Both the position numbers and the translations under genes were made by a program. The notes beneath the pieces were generated by a model. It worked only from the letters and a program-made list of their open reading frames with translations, was not told the origin of the DNA and did no database searches. Below are positions 25,062 to 33,303 of a stretch of 64,000 nt of DNA, one piece after another. Origin of the DNA: Stenotrophomonas maltophilia (GTDB taxonomy: Bacteria; Pseudomonadota; Gammaproteobacteria; Xanthomonadales; Xanthomonadaceae); the NCBI RefSeq assembly GCF_004920835.1, contig NZ_QFHO01000009.1:1-64000 (forward strand), in the 5' to 3' direction. The stretch's first letter is position 1. Every line of letters starts with the position of its first letter.

Positions 25062-26270
25062 TTACGGCTTCACATCCACCCACACCAGGTGGTGGTCGCT
25101 GCCGTCGGCGATCTTCGCTTCCGGGCTTTCATTGGCCGGCCAGAACACGCCGCTGCCGATGTACTCGAAACCGGTCGAGGGAAGCACGTAGTCCAGGCGC
25201 ATGGTGCCGGACTTCGGGCCGAAATCGCCGGTGGCGTGGAACGGTGCGCCCTTGCGCTCGATGCCCTTGGCCGCATAGGCCAGGCTGGTCTGTTCGGCAC
25301 CGACGCTGCGCGGGGTGGGGTAGCGCAGCACGCGGGCGTTCTCGATCAGTTCGACGATCGCCTCATGGCGGCCATCACCATCCACCGGGTCGTTGTTGAG
25401 GTCGCCGAGGATCACGAAGCGCGCGTCCTGCGCCAGGCCGCCGCACTGGCCCTTGTCGTCGCACAGCCACGGCTTGTCACCCTTGGACAGGTATTCCTGC
25501 CACAGGCGCAGTTCGTCGTGGTTGCGCGCGGCATTGCGCTTTTCCGGGCCATCGAACACTGGCGGCGTCGGGTGCGAGACCAGCGCGTGCACCACGCCGG
25601 CCGGGGTCTTCACCGGCACGTCCCAATGCGACTTCGACGACAGCCGCAGCTGCGACCACACGTGGTCGTTGTAGAAACTCTTGCCGGTGCGCGGATCGAC
25701 CGGGCGGATCGCGCCTGGCATCGCACTCCACCTCAGCAGCTGGAAGCTGCGCACCTTGGCTTCATCGATCGGGTAGCGCGACAGCACCAGCATGCCGTAT
25801 TGGCCTGGATGCAGGCCGTAGCCCCACGCGTCGTTGCCGCGGCCTCGGCCTTCGCCGCCGACCACGCCGTTGTTGTCCAGGTCCAGGCCGCTGGGCACGC
25901 CGGTGTTGACCGGGGCCAGGTAGCGGTAGGCGAAGTGCAGCGGCTTGCCGCCGCCGGGCTGGGCCACTTCCAGGTAGCGTTTCTGGAACAGGTCGGCGGC
26001 GCGGTGGGCGTCGTCGAAATCGAATTCGTTCAGCAGCACCAGGTCCGGGCGCGCCTGCTGCAGCACCGCGGCGATCTTGCGCGCGTGCTCGCTGTCGCCT
26101 TCCAGCTCCTTGATCAGGCCACCGGTCTCATCGGAGTACAGCGAGGTGTTGTAGGTGGCCAGGCGCAGCGCAGCGGACGGCTTTTCGGTCATCGCAGGGG
26201 AAGTGGCGAAGGCGGGGGCGGTGGCGCCGCAGAGCAGGGCCAGGGCGAGGATCTGGGGTCGGAGGTTCAT
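25062..26270 (-). CDS. secreted endonuclease/exonuclease/phosphatase-family hydrolase
   Basis: A 402-residue exported protein: signal peptide MNLRPQILALALLCGATAPA then AFATSP. The EEP fold motifs are in order: LATYNTSLY, VLLNEFDFDD (metal-binding Glu), ILGDLNNDP and the C-terminal GSDHHLVWVDV. DNase-I-like enzymes cleave phosphodiesters or phosphomonoesters; this branch, with a periplasmic or extracellular location, may be a phosphatase, phytase-like or nuclease. A Ca-binding-like stretch LDLDNNGVVGGEG lies in the middle. Which bond it cuts is not readable. Confidence 0.8.
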   Translation of the reverse strand: MNLRPQILALALLCGATAPAFATSPAMTEKPSAALRLATYNTSLYSDETGGLIKELEGDSEHARKIAAVLQQARPDLVLLNEFDFDDAHRAADLFQKRYLEVAQPGGGKPLHFAYRYLAPVNTGVPSGLDLDNNGVVGGEGRGRGNDAWGYGLHPGQYGMLVLSRYPIDEAKVRSFQLLRWSAMPGAIRPVDPRTGKSFYNDHVWSQLRLSSKSHWDVPVKTPAGVVHALVSHPTPPVFDGPEKRNAARNHDELRLWQEYLSKGDKPWLCDDKGQCGGLAQDARFVILGDLNNDPVDGDGRHEAIVELIENARVLRYPTPRSVGAEQTSLAYAAKGIERKGAPFHATGDFGPKSGTMRLDYVLPSTGFEYIGSGVFWPANESPEAKIADGSDHHLVWVDVKP

Positions 26271-26308
26271 GCGCCGTATTGTGCACCCGGCCCGGTGTCA
26301 GTGGTTTG

Positions 26309-27064
26309 TCAGCGTCCGTCCAGTTCGTCGTCGAAATCGTGCCAGCGGCGGCCGTCGTAGGCTTCCAGCGGTCGATAGCGCCGTTTGTAGTCCATCTTCT
26401 GATGCCCGCGGATCCAGTAGCCCAGGTACACGTGCGGCAGGCCCTCGCGGCGGGCCCATTCGATCTGCTGCAGGATCGCGAAGGTGCCCAGCCCACGCGC
26501 GGCATGGTCCGGGTCGAAGAAGGTGTAGACCGCCGACAGGCCATGCTCGGTGACGTCGGTCACCGCCACACCCAGCAGCTGGCTGGGCTGGCCATCTTGG
26601 CCCGGCAGGCGCATTTCCATGAAGCGGGTGTGTGACCAGCTGCCGATCAGGAACTGCTCGAACTCGTGCGGGCCGTGGTCATCCATGCCGCCATTGGCGT
26701 GGCGATGGGTGAGGTAGCGGTGATACAGCGCGAACAGGTCGTCGCGGGCGGTGGCGGCGGTGATCCGCACTTCCAGGTCTTCATTGCGGGCGGCACAGCG
26801 GCGCTGGCTGCGGTCGGGGGCGAAGCGAGCCACCGGAATACGCACCGCCACGCAGGCCTGGCAGTGTGCGCAGTGCGGGCGGTAGACCAGGTCGCCGCTG
26901 CGGCGGAAGCCCCAGCTCAATGCCAGCGGGTACAGGCCGCCGAGACGACGGTCGTGCGGGTCCAGCACCAGGTCGCGTGCCGCCCGGTCCGACCAGTACC
27001 CGCAGGGGTGCTCGCCGGTCTGGAAAAGTCGCAGTTCGTCGTCTCTGTCGCCGTGAATCGCCAT
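26309..27064 (-). CDS. bpt: aspartate/glutamate leucyltransferase (arginyltransferase family)
   Basis: A 251-residue cytosolic enzyme that transfers leucine from Leu-tRNA to proteins with N-terminal Asp or Glu, marking them for ClpS/ClpAP (N-end rule). The family pattern is seen: an N-terminal cysteine cluster [16 protein letters not shown], then [34 protein letters not shown] and [19 protein letters not shown]. Length matches Bpt. The start is the ATG at 27064 ([12 protein letters not shown]); the frame stays open far upstream only because it runs antisense to the EF-hand gene. Confidence 0.92.
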   Translation of the reverse strand: MAIHGDRDDELRLFQTGEHPCGYWSDRAARDLVLDPHDRRLGGLYPLALSWGFRRSGDLVYRPHCAHCQACVAVRIPVARFAPDRSQRRCAARNEDLEVRITAATARDDLFALYHRYLTHRHANGGMDDHGPHEFEQFLIGSWSHTRFMEMRLPGQDGQPSQLLGVAVTDVTEHGLSAVYTFFDPDHAARGLGTFAILQQIEWARREGLPHVYLGYWIRGHQKMDYKRRYRPLEAYDGRRWHDFDDELDGR

Positions 27065-27220
27065 GGGCACAGCATAGCCCCAGCCTGTCGCAGTGGCGGC
27101 GACTGTCCGCCGGATGAATGGAATCGGCAGCGGCGTCAACCGATGTCGCGCCCGGGCGTTGTTGTCTCCCGAGGGTGAAGTGATCACCCCGACGCAATCC
27201 CCATACCCAGGAGTGACCCC

Positions 27221-27784
27221 ATGATCCGTACCCCCCTGCTGCTGGCCCTGCTGCTCGGCACTTCCGCTACCGGTATCGCGCTCGCGGCCGACACCCCGAC
27301 CACGCCGGCGCAGCGCCCGGCCAAGCTGGACACCAACGGCGACGGCGTCATCGACCGCAGCGAGGCCGCTGCCAACCCGCGCCTGGCCGCGAAGTTCGAC
27401 GAGCTGGACAAGAACAAGGACGGCAAGCTCTCGCGCGATGAGCTGCCGCGCTGGCAGCATGGTCGCCGCGGTGGCCACGGCGGTGAGCGCTGGGCCAAGC
27501 TGGACGTCAACAAGGACGGCCGCATCAGCCGCGAGGAAGCCAAGGCCGATCCGCGCCTGGCCGCGCGCTTCGATCAGCTCGACCTCAACAAGGACGGTTA
27601 CCTGGACAAGGCTGACCGCGAGCTGCGCATGAAGCAGCATCGTGATGCCTGGTTCGCCGCCGCCGACACCAACAAGGATGGCCAGCTGAGCAAGGCCGAG
27701 TTCGATGCCGCCAAGGGCCCGATGCACGGTGGCCCGCGCCATGGCGGTCCGCGTGACGGTGCCGCGCCGAAGCCGCAGCGCTGA
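27221..27784 (+). CDS. exported EF-hand calcium-binding protein
   Basis: A 187-residue protein with a signal peptide ([20 protein letters not shown] then LAADTP) and five EF-hand loops at about residues 37-48, 63-74, 95-106, 121-132 and 149-160 ([60 protein letters not shown]). All five keep the D-x-[DN]-x-DG core. A His/Gly/Pro-rich tail follows. Likely a periplasmic or secreted Ca sensor or buffer. Good ribosome site CAGGAGTG. A hairpin without T-run (27806-27832) separates it from the convergent sigma gene. Confidence 0.88.
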   Translation: MIRTPLLLALLLGTSATGIALAADTPTTPAQRPAKLDTNGDGVIDRSEAAANPRLAAKFDELDKNKDGKLSRDELPRWQHGRRGGHGGERWAKLDVNKDGRISREEAKADPRLAARFDQLDLNKDGYLDKADRELRMKQHRDAWFAAADTNKDGQLSKAEFDAAKGPMHGGPRHGGPRDGAAPKPQR

Positions 27785-27835
27785 GTTTCATTGCAATGAT
27801 CGACGACAACGCCGGCGCACTGCCGGCGTTGTCCG

Positions 27836-29053
27836 CTACAGGCGGCCGCTGCGTGCCAGCGAATACAGCACCAGCGCGATGACCATCAGGTTCATCGCGA
27901 TGATGCCGGTGCGGCCATACATGGATTCGTACTTCCAGTTGGTCCCGGTGCGCCCGCGCCGTGCCGAATCGCGCGCGATCATCGGTGCCATCACCCGTTG
28001 CAGCGGCACCAGGCACTGGTAGTTGACCACCCCCAGGCCCACGGCCAGTACCGTCAGCTGTGCCCAGACCGGTGTCTGCAGCAGTACCGCAAGCAGGATC
28101 GCCAGGCACCAGAACATGCCCGTGATGATGTTGAGGTAGAGGAAGCGGCGCACGTCGGCGCGCTCGGACGCCGTTTCGGTGTACGACATCAGGAAGCGTC
28201 CGCCCAGATAGCTGCCGATCGCACCACCGACCACGCCGCCAATGACCGCCCCCCAGCTTTCGGCCGGCAGCACGTGCAGTTGGCCCAGCGTGGCGGTCAA
28301 CGAGCCCATCGCGGTTCCGCCCGCAGCGCTGGCGCCGCCGAGGCCAAGCTTGCTGCCGCCGATGCCGACGCCGGTGCCGAGCAGGATCGCGGCGCTGGCC
28401 GTGCCGGGCGCGGCCACCAGCACCATCGACACCACGGCGGTGGCGAATGCCGCGCTCGGCGCACTGTTGCGGGCGAATTCGCCGAAGCGCTGCAGCAGGC
28501 CATCGCGCACCAGCGCGCGGGCGCGCGACAGGCGCTTGCGCACGGCGGCGTCACTGAGCCCAAGCAGGTCGGCCACCTGCTGCGAGCGCTGGCCTTCGCG
28601 GTAGTACAGCAACAGCACTTCGCGGCTGTCGGCGGGCAAGGCGGAAATGATGTCCTCGGCGGCGATCTCTTCCTCCACCCGCTGCAGGCGGTCGGCCGCG
28701 CCCGGCGACGGGTCGGCGGCCATGCCCATCGCCACTTCGGCCGCCTCGCCGGTCAGTGGCCGGCCGCGCTGCGCGCGCAGCCAGTCGCGGGCCAGGTTGC
28801 GGGTGATCTGCCGCAGCCAGGGCAGGAAGCTGGTCGAGCTGCGCAGCTGATGCAGCTGCTGCCAGCCCTTCACGAACGCTTCCTGGGCGATGTCCTCACT
28901 GGCCTGGCGGTCGCGGGTAATGGCCAGCGCGATGGCGGTGACCGTGTTCTGGCAGGCCAGCACGATGCGGCCATAGGCATGCTGGCAGCCGCCAGCGGCC
29001 GCAGGCAGTTCGCGTTCCAGGGTCTGGTCGATCGATGCGGCGAAGGTCGTCAT
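27836..29053 (-). CDS. ECF sigma factor fused to a multi-pass membrane domain
   Basis: A 405-residue protein. The first 180 residues are a sigma-70 of the ECF type: region 2 (ITRDRQASEDIAQEAFVKGW then LPWLRQITRNLARDWLRAQR) and region 4 (LPADSREVLLLYYREGQRSQ then QVADLLGLSDAAVRKRLSRA). The last 220 residues hold about five or six hydrophobic helices (AAFATAVVSMVLVAAP, GAVIGGVVGGAIGSYLGGRF and others). The membrane part could act as a built-in anti-sigma anchor or signal sensor. The ATG at 29053 follows AGGAG; the longer frame upstream lacks homology. No separate anti-sigma gene is adjacent. Confidence 0.82.
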   Translation of the reverse strand: MTTFAASIDQTLERELPAAAGGCQHAYGRIVLACQNTVTAIALAITRDRQASEDIAQEAFVKGWQQLHQLRSSTSFLPWLRQITRNLARDWLRAQRGRPLTGEAAEVAMGMAADPSPGAADRLQRVEEEIAAEDIISALPADSREVLLLYYREGQRSQQVADLLGLSDAAVRKRLSRARALVRDGLLQRFGEFARNSAPSAAFATAVVSMVLVAAPGTASAAILLGTGVGIGGSKLGLGGASAAGGTAMGSLTATLGQLHVLPAESWGAVIGGVVGGAIGSYLGGRFLMSYTETASERADVRRFLYLNIITGMFWCLAILLAVLLQTPVWAQLTVLAVGLGVVNYQCLVPLQRVMAPMIARDSARRGRTGTNWKYESMYGRTGIIAMNLMVIALVLYSLARSGRL

Positions 29054-29127
29054 GGCGGCGGCTCTCCTGCTGGGATTGTGTCCCATGACGGAGCCGCGTG
29101 CCGGTTTGTGACCGGTCATTTGTCACG

Positions 29128-29217
29128 GTAGCGCCGGGCCATGCCGGCGGCCCTTCTACAGGGCGACACGGCTGCTGATGCAGGCCGCTGCGCTCGCCGG
29201 GCATGGCCCGGCGCTAC
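29128..29217. repeat. SMAG inverted pair (GTAG...CTAC)
   Basis: Two GTAG-type units (GTAGCGCCGGGCCATGCCGG and its inverse ending GGCGCTAC) face each other across 40 bases. It lies just upstream of the sigma gene and downstream of the next gene on the same strand. Confidence 0.8.
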
Positions 29218-29226
29218 CGCACCCGG

Positions 29227-29736
29227 TTACTTTGCGGGCTGGATCCGGACCCGCACTTCTTCCTCTTCCGGTGCCGCCTGCGGGGCCGGTTGCGTCGGCT
29301 GCGGCTGGGCCTGCGGGGCAGCGGCCGGTGCGACCGGCGCCGGGGCGCCCCGATGGCGCAGGCCGATCACCAGCGCCACGCCGGCGATGATCACCAGCAG
29401 GCCGATGCGGATGCGCCAGGCCCAGCCGCGGCCGCCGCTGGGGGCGGCGACGTCATCGCGGAAAGCGAACTCGGCGGTGGGATGATCGCGGCGGGTGGTG
29501 TCGAGCAGGCGTGCGTCGCGCAGGATCTCGCGGGCGCGCGGCTGGTCGTCGGCACGCACGATCCACACAGCGGGGTAGGCGTTGGCGTTGCCCAGTTCGG
29601 TATAGCTGAACTGGCCACGTCGACGGGTCTTGTACGAGCGCCCATTGGTCACCTTGACCTCGATGCCATGCTCGCGCAGGAGCTCGGCGACGCCTTCGAC
29701 GGTTTCCACGCGCTGGCTGCTGAAAATCTGACGCAT
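29227..29736 (-). CDS. small membrane-anchored protein, DUF2007-like N-terminal domain
   Basis: A 169-residue protein. Residues 1-80 (FSSQRVETVEGVAELLREHG, IEVKVTNGRS, AVWIVRADDQPRAREILRD) look like the DUF2007 'signal-transducing' ferredoxin-like fold; one transmembrane helix follows (IRIGLLVIIAGVALVIGL), then a Pro/Ala/Gln-rich outer tail with an acidic patch. Related xanthomonad proteins are sometimes labelled 'pathogenicity-like' without direct evidence. It ends 9 bases beyond a SMAG pair and starts 4 bases after the stop of the thioesterase gene, suggesting an operon with it. Confidence 0.68.
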   Translation of the reverse strand: MRQIFSSQRVETVEGVAELLREHGIEVKVTNGRSYKTRRRGQFSYTELGNANAYPAVWIVRADDQPRAREILRDARLLDTTRRDHPTAEFAFRDDVAAPSGGRGWAWRIRIGLLVIIAGVALVIGLRHRGAPAPVAPAAAPQAQPQPTQPAPQAAPEEEEVRVRIQPAK

Positions 29737-29740
29737 CGGA

Positions 29741-30661
29741 TCAATCCTTGGCCGGCACGGCGGCCGCTGCTGCCTGGTCGGGAACGACGCGGATCAGGCC
29801 TTCCTGCGCGGTGCTGGCGACGAGTACGCCGTTGCGGGTGAAGAACTGGCCGCGGGCCAGACCGCGCGAATCCTGCGCGCTGGGGCTGTCCAGCGAGTAC
29901 AGCAGCCAGTCGTCGGCGCGGAACGGGCGGTGGAACCAGATCGCGTGGTCGAGCGAGGCCATCTGCACGTGCGGGTGGTAGTAGCTGATGCCATGCGGGA
30001 ACGTGGCGGTGCCCAGCAGGTGGAAGTCCGAGGCATAGGCCAGCAGCGCCTGGTGCAGCTCGGGCGCATCGCCGACCGGCTCACTCAGGCGCAGCCACAC
30101 CTGGTGGTAGGGCGGGCGCTTGGGCGGATTGAGTTCATCGCGCGGATAGACATGGCGGAACTCGAACGGGCCGCCGCGCGACAGCCAGCGCTGCACCTTG
30201 ATCGGCAGCCGTTCCAGCACTTCAGCCGGCAGCGGGCGGTTCGGCTCGATGTCTTCCGGCTGCGGTACTTCGGGCATCTTGTGCTGATGCTCGGCACCGG
30301 TTTCGGCCTGCTGGAACGAGGCCGCGCAGAAGAAGATCACCTTGCCGTGCTGGATCGCAGTGACCCGGCGCACCGAGAAGCTGCCGCCGTCGCGGGTACG
30401 GTCCACGTCGTAGACGATCGGGTGGTCGATGTTGCCGGCGCGCAGGAAGTAGGCGTGCAGCGAGTGCACGTGGCGGCCGTTGTCGACCGTGGCCTGTGCC
30501 GCAGCCAGCGCCTGGCCCAGCACCTGCCCGCCGAACACGTACTTGGTTCCGATGTCGCGGCTCTGCCCGCGGAACAGGTTGTCCTCCAGCCGCTCCAGGG
30601 TGAGCAGGTCGATCAGCTCGGAGACGACGGGTTCGGGCGTGTCGTTCAAGGGGGCGGCCAC
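29741..30661 (-). CDS. tesB: acyl-CoA thioesterase II (TesB family)
   Basis: About 306 residues forming two hot-dog domains. The N-terminal signature NLFRGQSRDIGTKYVFGGQV and the C-terminal one (SLDHAIWFHRPFRADDWLLY, then GLARGQFFTRNGVLVAST) are those of TesB, which hydrolyses medium and long acyl-CoAs to free acid and CoA. The true start is uncertain: no ATG fits. I take the GTG at 30661; a TTG 9 bases downstream is an alternative. A TATAAT box just upstream supports a start here rather than at the far upstream ATG, which lies in a palindromic repeat. Confidence 0.88.
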   Translation of the reverse strand: MAAPLNDTPEPVVSELIDLLTLERLEDNLFRGQSRDIGTKYVFGGQVLGQALAAAQATVDNGRHVHSLHAYFLRAGNIDHPIVYDVDRTRDGGSFSVRRVTAIQHGKVIFFCAASFQQAETGAEHQHKMPEVPQPEDIEPNRPLPAEVLERLPIKVQRWLSRGGPFEFRHVYPRDELNPPKRPPYHQVWLRLSEPVGDAPELHQALLAYASDFHLLGTATFPHGISYYHPHVQMASLDHAIWFHRPFRADDWLLYSLDSPSAQDSRGLARGQFFTRNGVLVASTAQEGLIRVVPDQAAAAAVPAKD

Positions 30662-30679
30662 AGCAATGAAGAAGGCCCG

Positions 30680-30685
30680 ATTATA
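30680..30685 (-). promoter_or_regulatory. probable -10 box of tesB
   Basis: TATAAT on the minus strand, 18 bases upstream of the GTG start. No good -35 hexamer is seen; the -35 area falls inside the palindromic repeat at 30693-30733. The transcript would have a very short leader. Confidence 0.5.
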
Positions 30686-30692
30686 CCGGTCA

Positions 30693-30733
30693 GGGGTCAG
30701 ATCCCTTTCGCATTGCGAAAGGGATCTGACCCC
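30693..30733. repeat. GGGGTCAGATCC-type palindrome, copy 3
   Basis: GGGGTCAGATCCCTTTCGCA faces TGCGAAAGGGATCTGACCCC: a perfect 20-bp inverted repeat with almost no loop. It lies between tesB and the convergently placed end of the enoyl-CoA hydratase-like gene, overlapping the tesB promoter area. Confidence 0.88.
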
Positions 30734-30760
30734 GGGCGCCACCCCGGGCGCGGGCGACCG

Positions 30761-31537
30761 TTACTTGCCCAGCCGGGCGACCAGCGCCTGCAGGGCGTTC
30801 TGCGCATCCGGGGCGAACCAGGCCTCGACGAAGCGGTCGAGCTGGATCAGGTCCGGTTGCAGCGCCACGTGCAGGTCGGCACGGGCAATCGCGCGGGTCA
30901 GCAGCATCGGCTGGCGCGGTTGCTTGAGCAGGTTCTGCAGCCAGGCCACCGCACGTGCCACCACCAGGTCGCCCTCGGCCAGTTCATCGACCAGGCCGAT
31001 CTGCACGGCCTGTTCGGCAGGCACCAGCGAACCGGTGGTCAGCAGGACGCCGGCGCGGTGCACGCCGACTGCGCGGCGCAGCAGGCGCTGGATGCCCTCC
31101 GGCGCGATCAGGCCCACCTGCACTTCGTTCAGGCCGATCGCATACGGGCGCGACGGATCGGCGCTGCGCGCCATCACCCGGTAATCGCAGCACAGGGCCA
31201 GCACGCAGCCACCGGCCGGCGCGTGGCCGGTGATCGCCGCGACCACAGGAATGCGGCTCTCGGCCAGCGTGCGCACGGCGCCGAAGAAAGCGTTCCAGGT
31301 GTCCAGAAGCTTGTGCTTGTCATCGCCATGCGAGAGCAGGTGCGGCACGTCCATGCCGCCCGTGAAGACGCGCTCGCTGCCCGACAGCACTATGCCGTGC
31401 GCGTCTTCAGCCATGGCCAGCTCGATGGCATGGATCAACTGCCGGCACAGTTCGGTGTCCAGCGCGTTGACCGGCGGCCGCGCCAGGCGCAGTTCGCGGA
31501 TGGGGCCATGGTTGATCACCTCGATGAGCGTCGTCAT
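30761..31537 (-). CDS. enoyl-CoA hydratase/isomerase family protein
   Basis: A 258-residue crotonase-fold enzyme. The oxyanion-hole segments are seen (GSERVFTGGMDVPHL and ITGHAPAGGCVLALCCDYRV), followed by GLNEVQVGLIAPEGIQRLLR. Family members hydrate or isomerise acyl-CoA double bonds; the catalytic Glu positions cannot be assigned with certainty, so the reaction stays open. Start ATG giving MTTLIEVINH; an upstream open frame overlaps the divergent copper chaperone gene and is not real. Confidence 0.85.
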   Translation of the reverse strand: MTTLIEVINHGPIRELRLARPPVNALDTELCRQLIHAIELAMAEDAHGIVLSGSERVFTGGMDVPHLLSHGDDKHKLLDTWNAFFGAVRTLAESRIPVVAAITGHAPAGGCVLALCCDYRVMARSADPSRPYAIGLNEVQVGLIAPEGIQRLLRRAVGVHRAGVLLTTGSLVPAEQAVQIGLVDELAEGDLVVARAVAWLQNLLKQPRQPMLLTRAIARADLHVALQPDLIQLDRFVEAWFAPDAQNALQALVARLGK

Positions 31538-31571
31538 GCTGCGGTCTCGTTGCGAAGAAGGAACCTGGGCG

Positions 31572-32018
31572 ATGATAACCAAACCATTCGTTGGCGTACT
31601 GTTGGTTCTGTGTGCGGCCGCAGCATCGGCGTCGGCGGCGGAACCGGACTGCGTCAAGGTGGAGCAGGGCTGGGCGCGGCTGCCGCCGAACCCGGCGATG
31701 CCGATGACCGCCGGCTACGGCGTGATCCACAACGGCTGCAGCAAGGCGGTGGCGATCACCGGGGCGACCAGCAGCGGCTTCGCTGATGTGTCGCTGCACG
31801 AGACCACGATTGTCGATGGCGTCAGCCGGATGCGCGCGATCGAGCGCCTGCCGCTGGCACCGGGCGCGCGCGCCGAACTCAAGCCCGGTGGCCTGCACCT
31901 GATGCTGATGCAGGGCAAGGGCCCGTTGAAGGAAGGCCAGGCGCTGCCGCTGCGGCTGCAACTGGAAGGCGGCAGTGAAGCGAGCGCGACGCTGACCGTG
32001 CGCAAGGCTGCCCCGTGA
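31572..32018 (+). CDS. periplasmic copper chaperone, PCu(A)C family
   Basis: A 148-residue exported protein: signal peptide KPFVGVLLVLCAAAASASAA, then a cupredoxin-like domain. The copper site H-x(n)-M...H-x-M is visible as SLHETTIVDGVSRM followed by KPGGLHLMLM. PCu(A)C proteins bind Cu(I) in the periplasm and help deliver it to the Cu(A)/Cu(B) centre of cytochrome oxidase. No oxidase gene is next to it here. Start ATG at 31572 after AAGAAGGAACC. Divergent from the enoyl-CoA hydratase gene with only 34 bases between them. Confidence 0.88.
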   Translation: MITKPFVGVLLVLCAAAASASAAEPDCVKVEQGWARLPPNPAMPMTAGYGVIHNGCSKAVAITGATSSGFADVSLHETTIVDGVSRMRAIERLPLAPGARAELKPGGLHLMLMQGKGPLKEGQALPLRLQLEGGSEASATLTVRKAAP

Positions 32019-32033
32019 TGCGCTGCCCGTTCC

Positions 32034-32053
32034 GCCGGGCCATGCCCGGCGAG
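32034..32053 (+). repeat. degenerate SMAG-like hairpin lacking GTAG
   Basis: CGCCGGGC / GCCCGGCG stem with CAT loop, but the head reads TTC instead of GTAG. It lies between convergent genes. Confidence 0.6.
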
Positions 32054-32072
32054 CGCGTAGCGCGGTGAGGCT

Positions 32073-32798
32073 TTACGACCAGTCGTACGAGAACAGCACC
32101 GTGCGGCTTACCGGCTCGTACAGCATCACGATCGCATCGGCGCCAGTAGCGCACCAGTTGTAGCCGGCCACTTCGGCCACTGCGAAGAACGTGTTGCCAT
32201 CGCGGCGGATGATTGCCAGCTCCGCATCATCCGGCGCATGCCGGTCGTTGGCGGCGTCGGTGAATTCCAGAGTGAAGGCGCTCGGGATGTCAGCCGTCTC
32301 GATCCAGTTGCCGCAGGAAATCTGTCCCCCCAGCGTATCCAGATAATCGCGCTCGCTGGGCTCACCCTTGCCGTAGCGCGAGTAGCAGGCGAGGCGACCG
32401 TGCGTGGCATGGTAATCGCGGGCCTTGGCGTAGCTCTCGCGCATCTGCGCGATGTGCTCCTGCGCATCCTTGTCCTGCACCGCATCGCCGATGAAATAAC
32501 CCTCGTTGCCGAGGAAGCGCATCTCGTTGCAAGCGGTCAGCTCGAAGGCGATCCAGTTGGTGCCGGTGAACGCGTTGTGGTGCTCTTCGGTGGTCTCGCC
32601 GATGCAGCCGTCATACGGCTCGATCGGGCACAGCATCGTTGCCACCTGGCCGGCCAGTTCCGGTCGCAGTACGCCCAGGTCGATCTTCAGCAGCGGCAGC
32701 AGGTGCTGGCCGAGCCAGGCCTGGTCGGCAGTGAAGACGTCGGTGGGGAAGGGGACCATGCCGGGCAGCAGGTCGCGCAGTTCAGTCTGGTGGATCAT
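32073..32798 (-). CDS. conserved hypothetical protein, family not recognised
   Basis: A 241-residue acidic, soluble protein with no signal peptide or membrane helix. I do not recognise its family. Visible features are a run of conserved-looking aromatic and acidic residues (MLCPIEPYDGCIGETTEEHH, NWIAFELTACNEMRFLGNEG, DGNTFFAVAEVAGYNWCATG) and five cysteines. Codon use is like the neighbours, so it is a resident gene. It is followed on the same strand, after a SMAG pair upstream, by nothing operon-like; it is convergent with the copper chaperone gene. Confidence 0.7.
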   Translation of the reverse strand: MIHQTELRDLLPGMVPFPTDVFTADQAWLGQHLLPLLKIDLGVLRPELAGQVATMLCPIEPYDGCIGETTEEHHNAFTGTNWIAFELTACNEMRFLGNEGYFIGDAVQDKDAQEHIAQMRESYAKARDYHATHGRLACYSRYGKGEPSERDYLDTLGGQISCGNWIETADIPSAFTLEFTDAANDRHAPDDAELAIIRRDGNTFFAVAEVAGYNWCATGADAIVMLYEPVSRTVLFSYDWS

Positions 32799-32820
32799 GT
32801 CAGTCCTTTGAACGGGATCG

Positions 32821-32886
32821 GTAGCGCCGGCCGCTGGCCGGCAACCTCATTGCCGCCGAAGCGTGCCGACCAAGGTCGGCACCTAC
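32821..32886. repeat. mixed SMAG pair: GTAG unit plus inverted GGTCGGCAC-type unit
   Basis: GTAGCGCCGGCCGCTGGCCG at one end and GTGCCGACCAAGGTCGGCAC followed by CTAC at the other. The two halves are both GTAG-headed but carry different stem sequences, so two subfamilies are joined as one inverted pair. Confidence 0.75.
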
Positions 32887-32895
32887 CAGGGCATG

Positions 32896-33303
32896 TCAGC
32901 TGGAGGCGCTGCGGATCGCGTCCGGCAACGGTGCGCTCTTGCCGGTCTGCGTATCCATCCACACCACCACCACGTTGCCATCCGAATACAGCTTCGACTC
33001 GTCCTGCTGGTCGACGATGCGGTGGCCGATGGTCACGCTGCTGTTGCCCAGGCGCTCGACGAACAGTTCGACCAGGATGTCGTTGGGCCATACGATCGGC
33101 AGCCGGTAGTTGACGTTGGTCGCGGCCACCACCGGTGCGATGCGGTCGGTCATCGACACGCCTTCCACACCCAGCATCCAGCGCACGCGCGCTTCTTCCA
33201 GGTAGGAGATGTACTTGGCGTTGTTCACATGGCCCATGCTGTCCATGTCACGCCAGCGCACGCTGATCGGAACGCGTGCCAGGATCTTGTGCTCGTTGCT
33301 CAT
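32896..33303 (-). CDS. acyl-CoA thioesterase, YbgC/FadM-type hot-dog
   Basis: A 135-residue single hot-dog-domain protein of the 4-hydroxybenzoyl-CoA thioesterase type. The active-site Asp sits in [20 protein letters not shown], followed by [17 protein letters not shown]. Hydrolyses short or medium acyl-CoA. Its start codon shares one base with the uvrA stop codon (TGATG), so translation is coupled to uvrA. Confidence 0.88.
   Translation of the reverse strand: MSNEHKILARVPISVRWRDMDSMGHVNNAKYISYLEEARVRWMLGVEGVSMTDRIAPVVAATNVNYRLPIVWPNDILVELFVERLGNSSVTIGHRIVDQQDESKLYSDGNVVVVWMDTQTGKSAPLPDAIRSASS

Noticed and set aside
27065-27742. Upstream extension of the bpt frame
   Set aside because: It lies antisense to the EF-hand gene; Bpt length and homology begin at 27064.
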